A DNA stretch of 64,000 nucleotides from Prochilodus magdalenae. Its lineage: Eukaryota > Chordata > Actinopteri > Characiformes > Prochilodontidae. The position numbers and the translations under genes are program-made. Within the stretch, counting starts at the first letter, position 1, and every line of letters begins with the position of its first letter. The stretch spans positions 868,001 through 932,000 of the forward strand of contig JAMWET010000573.1 of NCBI GenBank assembly GCA_024036415.1. The letters run 5' to 3'. Shown piece after piece: positions 61,601 through 64,000 of the stretch. The notes beneath the pieces were generated by a model. The model was not told where the DNA came from and searched no databases. It was given only the letters and a program-made list of their open reading frames with translations.

Positions 61601-63631
61601 GCAGTATGGACACAAGCAGTTTTTTAAAGATTACGTCTCTTTAAATAACTCAGTTTCAATCATGACACACTGACATGTAGCTGACACATAGTGACAAAAT
61701 ACTTTGTTACATTTCTTTAATTGTCCTTGTTTTTAACTGTCCTTTATACTGATACGATTTTTTTACTAGATGTTCACAATGTCTGCATGATTGAATTGTG
61801 GTTTGGTTTGATGTAAAATGTTACAGTCTAGAGAAATCTAGAGTCTGAGTTGTCCACAGAGGTGGTTGTAATAATAGGAATCGGACATCTTGTGCCGGAC
61901 ATTCGGACATTTTATGCCACCAACAGGAAAAAGTTCATACATGTATATGAATATGCGGCCTGATGCCTATTGACAGTATTACAGTAATCTGGAGCACTTG
62001 GCTTAAAACATACCTATTTAAATGCGTGTACGTACATGGGTAACACTTTACATTACATTAAGTTTTGACTACTCAAAATGTTGTAATGCTTTAGTGAACA
62101 TATAAATAATTCGTTGACAGTGGGTACATTGTTTAACCAACTTAAGCGTATAAGAACTACATGTTTGCATGTTAAGTAAACATACATCAGCTGCATGTTA
62201 GCCATTGTTAATTTATTACTTCATGTTAAGTAATGTATTACTGAAGTGTCACTCGCATGTTTTTCATCATTTTGTTTTAATACCTATTCAGGGCATAGAC
62301 ACACTTACAAGATGTTTTAAGGTCAAATACTACATCATGTTATCATCAGTATTACTTAAGAACTCAGAAGACGTGTAGGTTCAGCGGTCAGTTTGACCAG
62401 CAGGCTGTAGGTAGGGTCTATGATGCAACGTTTCATATCTATCCACTCTGGATAACTTGGATTGCACTTCAGAAAAACGTGAAAAATTGGTGAAACATCT
62501 GGATGTGAGAATCAATCAAATGTGATTAAGTTGGGGGAAAAAATCTGTGTTGGGGAGGGGGTGGGGGATCTAGAAGCAATCACTAACATAATCACCACAA
62601 GCAAAAGGATTACAATCAGTTAATTGCATACCACTTACATTGGGTCAGACCCTCTAGTTCTATGTGATTTGCGAATAACTGTGCTAGGGAATGAAACAAG
62701 TAAGGGGGTGATTTTAACACATCAGTTTTTATACATTTTATATATACGTTTTTACCAAATTCGGGTGGATATTACAAATAGCCATGATGTTATTTACTAA
62801 TAATTAAAGAATAATTACATATATACACAAATAATGACTTTTTGGTCAAGCTGTACCTTCAGTTAGTCATATGTTGTGTTCCTACAGGTGGCTGAGCTGA
62901 AGATGGAGCTGAAGCTGCGTGGTCTTCCTGTCTCTGGCACAAAGACTGATCTCATAGAGAGGCTGAAGCCCTACCAGGACAGCTTCACTGCCATCAGCTC
63001 CCAGCTAGCTGCAACCACAGATGCTATTGCTCCTCCAGCCAGCCAGCAGCCTGAAAGCATGAACACAACTCCCCCTGTCTCTCCTGTGCAGTCGGAAGTG
63101 TGCGTTGCTCCTATGGAGGAAGCTGTAGGAGACAGCAGTGCCAAAGCAACAGATGCCCCATCTCCATCTCGACCTGCTGCAGGTTCATCATCCCTGAAGA
63201 CCGAAGACATGGAGACCAAAGTGTCTGAGAAGGACCAGCGCCTTCATGAGAAGGAGCGACAGATCGAGGAGCTAATGCGCAAGCTGGAGCAGGAGCAGCG
63301 TCTGGTGGAGGAGCTGAAAATGCAGCTGGAGGTCGAGAAAAGGAGCCAGCAAGGAGCAGTGGCACAGCAAAACGAGCCTAGCCCTCCGACCGAGATCAAA
63401 GAGGAGCACGATGCTTCCCCAAGCTGTGGCTTAATGCACGGTCCCGCATCGGTGTCCCCAGCTAGACTCAAAAACGAAGAACCCCAGGCACAGGTGCACA
63501 TGGCCCCACTTCAGCAGTTCTTTATGAGCCCTCCACAGCAGATACCTCAGACCATCCTCACCACTCAGTCAGGCCCCCATATCCTGCTGCCCACCGCCAT
63601 CCACCTGACCAACAAGTCCACCACACCACAG
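46371..63631 (+). CDS. mrtfb: mrtfb, myocardin-related transcription factor B (3' part beyond window)
   Basis: MRTFB is a coactivator of serum response factor. RPEL motifs bind G-actin and hold it in the cytoplasm; when actin polymerises it enters the nucleus and drives cytoskeletal and muscle genes. Joining 46458-46602, 53310-53375, 55294-55349, 55456-55531, 55725-55886, 55973-56151, 56731-56868, 59159-59406, 61317-61485 and 62888-63631 gives 1983 nt, 661 codons in frame, all GT-AG. Residues: divergent RPEL1 49-71, RPEL2 core RPERAEL 101-107, RPEL3 core RPGPMEL 145-151, basic region 279-301, Gln-rich 328-349, SAP about 408-443, leucine zipper 528-565. TENFLKHKIRSRP and the zipper favour MRTFB over MRTFA. 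The transactivation domain is not in the window. Teleosts may have two copies; which one this is cannot be told. Confidence 0.95.
46603..49387. other. mrtfb intron, 5' part; nothing recognised
   Basis: It contains a C run and GCCCA repeats at 47350-47425 and a T/C-rich tract at 48103-48140. No exon was identified. Confidence 0.4.
49388..49660 (+). CDS. mrtfb: Alternative mrtfb promoter and first exon (start 49576 or 49621)
   Basis: An inverted CCAAT box (ATTGG, 49391-49395) in GC-richer sequence is followed by a GT/GA-rich leader. A TGA at 49570-49572 stops the frame, then ATG 49576 opens 28 codons. A second in-frame ATG at 49621 opens 13 codons (MACLEVEAPTVCR). Donor GCAGGG|GTAAAG follows 49660. 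The exon ends in phase 1, exactly as needed to join the RPEL1 exon at 53310 and rebuild the same Val codon. Myocardin and MRTFA also use short first exons joined at this point. Neither ATG has a strong context. The product would have a 28- or 13-residue leader in place of 48 residues. Confidence 0.6.
49661..51312. other. mrtfb intron; GC-rich patch near 51060-51250
   Basis: No exon identified. The 51060-51250 part is GC-rich, with an AP-1 heptamer TGAGTCA at 51186-51192, and could be an intronic enhancer. Confidence 0.3.
51313..52421. mobile_element. Non-autonomous hAT-like element, 1109 bp
   Basis: The left terminus is TAGGGCTAGGTGATA and the reverse complement of the right terminus is TAGAGCTAGGTGACA. 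It is flanked by an 8-base target duplication with one mismatch: GTGGACAA at 51305-51312 and GTGGGCAA at 52422-52429. Eight-base duplications are the hAT signature. There is no transposase. It sits in the mrtfb intron before the RPEL1 exon and carries a second element inside it. Confidence 0.78.
51947..52298. mobile_element. Second hAT-like MITE nested in the first
   Basis: The right end, GGATCGGTGCATCCCTA, reads inverted TAGGGATGCACCGATCC, a terminus seen in many fish hAT MITEs. The left end, TAGGGATATTGGGTTTGG, is a diverged partner. The flanking 8-mers (GTCCTAAG, GTCTTGAT) match only in part, so the insertion is old or the left edge is slightly off. Confidence 0.55.
52422..53309. other. 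mrtfb intron; T-rich run
   Basis: A T/TTTA-rich low-complexity stretch lies at about 52838-52883. Nothing else was recognised before the acceptor CTTTCCAG at 53309. Confidence 0.45.
53310..53375 (+). CDS. mrtfb: mrtfb exon encoding RPEL1
   Basis: A 66-nt exon with acceptor CTCCTTTCCAG and donor CCAC|GTGAGT. It encodes LQLRLQQRRTREQL then VDQGIIP (residues 50-70), nearly invariant in MRTFs and myocardin. The Val at 49 is split with the preceding exon. This first RPEL lacks the Arg-Pro of the consensus, as is usual for the family. Confidence 0.95.
53376..55293. other. mrtfb intron; nothing recognised
   Basis: It holds a (TTTA)n run at about 53794-53820. Minus-strand frames at 53943-54344 have no support. 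Confidence 0.5.
55294..55349 (+). CDS. mrtfb: mrtfb exon (RPEL1-RPEL2 linker)
   Basis: A 56-nt exon encoding LKTPAAFHEQIRSLERAR (residues 72-89). Acceptor CTCTCTAG, donor AGG|GTAAGC; it ends on a codon boundary. Confidence 0.95.
55456..55531 (+). CDS. mrtfb: mrtfb exon encoding RPEL2
   Basis: A 76-nt exon encoding TENFLKHKIRSRPERAEL and the following VRMHILQ (residues 90-114). It carries the full RPxxxEL actin-binding core at 101-107. FLKHK is the MRTFB-type spelling, where MRTFA has YLKRK. The acceptor ATGGCCAG follows a long T run. Confidence 0.96.
55725..55886 (+). CDS. mrtfb: mrtfb exon encoding RPEL3
   Basis: A 162-nt exon. KLKRARLADDLNEKIAQ (128-144) carries the basic KLKRAR nuclear-import element, and RPGPMEL (145-151) is the third actin-binding core. 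VEKNILPVDSSVKEAIT closes the exon. Acceptor GTTTCAG, donor CTG|GTAAGC, phase 1. Confidence 0.96.
55973..56151 (+). CDS. mrtfb: mrtfb exon, acidic/serine-rich linker
   Basis: A 179-nt exon. It encodes YNFDDDSSEALSPEDPAS and then SVPSPREAKLP (residues within 170-228), the acidic Ser/Pro stretch after the RPEL domain in MRTFs, with several potential proline-directed phosphorylation sites. Acceptor TACTGCAG, donor CAG|GTGAGT, codon boundary. Confidence 0.93.
56731..56868 (+). CDS. mrtfb: mrtfb exon, low-complexity linker
   Basis: A 138-nt exon of 46 codons (residues 229-274), in frame with both neighbours. It is Ala/Pro/Thr-rich and ends TKSGPTLLK, which corresponds to the conserved lead into the basic region. 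Acceptor TTTATCTTAG, donor AAG|GTGAGC. Confidence 0.85.
56869..59158. other. mrtfb intron; contains a hAT-like element
   Basis: Apart from the element at 57116-58065, no recognised feature. Short frames near the downstream exon are chance. Confidence 0.5.
57116..58065. mobile_element. Possible non-autonomous hAT-like element
   Basis: The left end, CTGGCGGTGTCAAA, and the inverted right end, CTAGGGTTATCAAA, match at 10 of 14 bases. The inside edges contain GCGTTAAT, GATTAACGCCACT and ATTAATTATGACC, words I associate with a common fish hAT MITE family. A convincing target duplication was not found. Confidence 0.45.
59159..59406 (+). CDS. mrtfb: mrtfb exon, basic region and Gln-rich domain
   Basis: A 248-nt exon. 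SKEPKPRVRKLKYHQYIPP (290-308) is the conserved basic block that contacts SRF and contributes to nuclear import. MDSAYARLLQQQQQFLHLQ and SQQQQHYNYQAILPAP (319-355) form the Gln-rich segment. Acceptor GTTTTACAG, donor CAG|GTGTGT, phase 2. Confidence 0.96.
59591..60218. repeat. Palindromic MITE family copy in mrtfb intron
   Basis: It starts CCTGCCACTTCATTAGGTAC and carries GACACAGCAGTGCTGCTGGA, CACTCACTGTCCACTCTATTAG, GTCCACCTTGTAGATGAA, GGTTGGTGGACTATTTTTAG and GTTGTGGTCCTATGGGGAT. The right terminus is lost. It is the second-longest family copy in the window. Confidence 0.75.
61317..61485 (+). CDS. mrtfb: mrtfb exon upstream of SAP domain
   Basis: A 169-nt exon (residues 357-413). It is a Ser/Ala-rich linker ending NNRKPGPLPANLDEMK, the conserved lead into the SAP domain. 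The acceptor TACCACAG follows a C/T-rich tract; donor AAG|GTGGGT, codon boundary. Confidence 0.93.
61486..62887. other. mrtfb intron; nothing recognised
   Basis: No repeat family or exon was recognised between the linker exon and the SAP exon. Confidence 0.5.
62888..63631 (+). CDS. mrtfb: mrtfb exon, SAP domain and leucine zipper
   Basis: A 744-nt exon (residues 414-661). VAELKMELKLRGLPVSG and TKTDLIERLKPY form the SAP DNA-binding motif. A Ser/Pro-rich linker follows. EKERQIEELMRKLEQEQ lies in the coiled coil with heptad positions L532, I539, L546, V553 and L560 for dimerisation. The MRTFB-like zipper is close to the mammalian protein. The exon is taken to end at CACAG 63631 before GTCACT, because the frame stops four codons later while family members continue for several hundred residues to the activation domain. 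Confidence 0.93.
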
Positions 63632-64000
63632 GTCACTCTGAGCTGAGAGGCTCTACTCAATTTACAGTATCATTTACATAATAGTAAATTAAAAGATATA
63701 GATGACCAATAAACTAATGATGCACATCATTCATTTTTCACAGAATACAGAAAAAAGCGTGGTTAATAACAGTATTATTTACTTCTGGTTGAACCGTCAC
63801 TGAACAAATACAGCTGTGATCAATTTGGTGTTTTTGAGTGCACATATCGCCAGTAATCTGTTCAATGCAGTTACGTGCACTTGGGCAATGCACTTGAGTC
63901 TACATGAATCAGGAAATAATCAGATTCCTGCTGTTCAACCAGCAAATAAATCAGAAGACTTTACATTATGTAACTTCATGCCATGTCTTTTTCTATCAAA
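63632..64000 (+). other. Start of next mrtfb intron, or 3' end of a short isoform
   Basis: If the GTCACT donor is skipped, translation adds VTLS and stops at TGA 63644-63646. An AATAAA hexamer is at 63708-63713 and another near 63944. Otherwise this is plain intron sequence. Confidence 0.5.

Noticed and set aside
62971..63501. Three minus-strand frames over the SAP/zipper exon
   Set aside because: Antisense shadows of a GC-rich coding exon; the + strand encodes recognised MRTF domains.
1..64000. CRISPR arrays, bacterial operons, rRNA
   Set aside because: No regularly spaced direct repeats with unique spacers, no compact gene organisation and no rRNA-like sequence; the window is vertebrate nuclear DNA.

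Overview
This is a window of teleost fish nuclear DNA. It has long introns, many microsatellites, tRNA-derived SINEs, hAT-, Tc1- and Harbinger-like transposon remnants, and one large gene with canonical GT-AG introns. The dispersed repeat families (a palindromic element ending CACCAGCCACTTTGTTAGG, and a SINE starting GGTTGGTGTAGC) look like those I associate with otophysan fishes such as characins or catfishes. That placement is a recollection, not a computed result.

The one gene identified with confidence is mrtfb (myocardin-related transcription factor B, formerly mkl2), on the + strand. Ten coding exons from 46458 to 63631 join in frame to 661 codons. They encode three RPEL actin-binding motifs, the basic region, a glutamine-rich stretch, the SAP domain and the leucine zipper. 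The C-terminal transactivation domain lies beyond the right edge. A CpG-rich candidate promoter and 5' UTR exon sit at about 30430-30587, which would give a first intron of about 15.8 kb. A second, phase-compatible first exon at 49576-49660, with an inverted CCAAT box upstream, would give a different short N-terminus.

Layout: 1-1620 is a decayed Ty3/gypsy retrotransposon. 1.6-30 kb is gene-poor, with SINEs, MITEs, AT microsatellites, a Tc1-like remnant, and a few isolated exon-like open stretches (minus strand 6624-6794; plus strand 26494-26568) that I cannot name. 30-46 kb is the putative first intron of mrtfb, with a repeat copy, a Harbinger-like fragment, a second Tc1 remnant, an RFX-type X-box and candidate cassette exons. 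46-64 kb holds the mrtfb coding exons, with a nested pair of hAT-like elements, another hAT-like element and a further palindromic-family copy in the introns. The window ends just inside the intron after the leucine-zipper exon; a stop codon and a polyadenylation hexamer follow directly if that donor is not used.

Functionally the window is one regulatory locus. MRTFB is the G-actin-sensing coactivator of SRF, and the most interesting signals bear on which N-terminus it uses and whether a form lacking the activation domain can be made.
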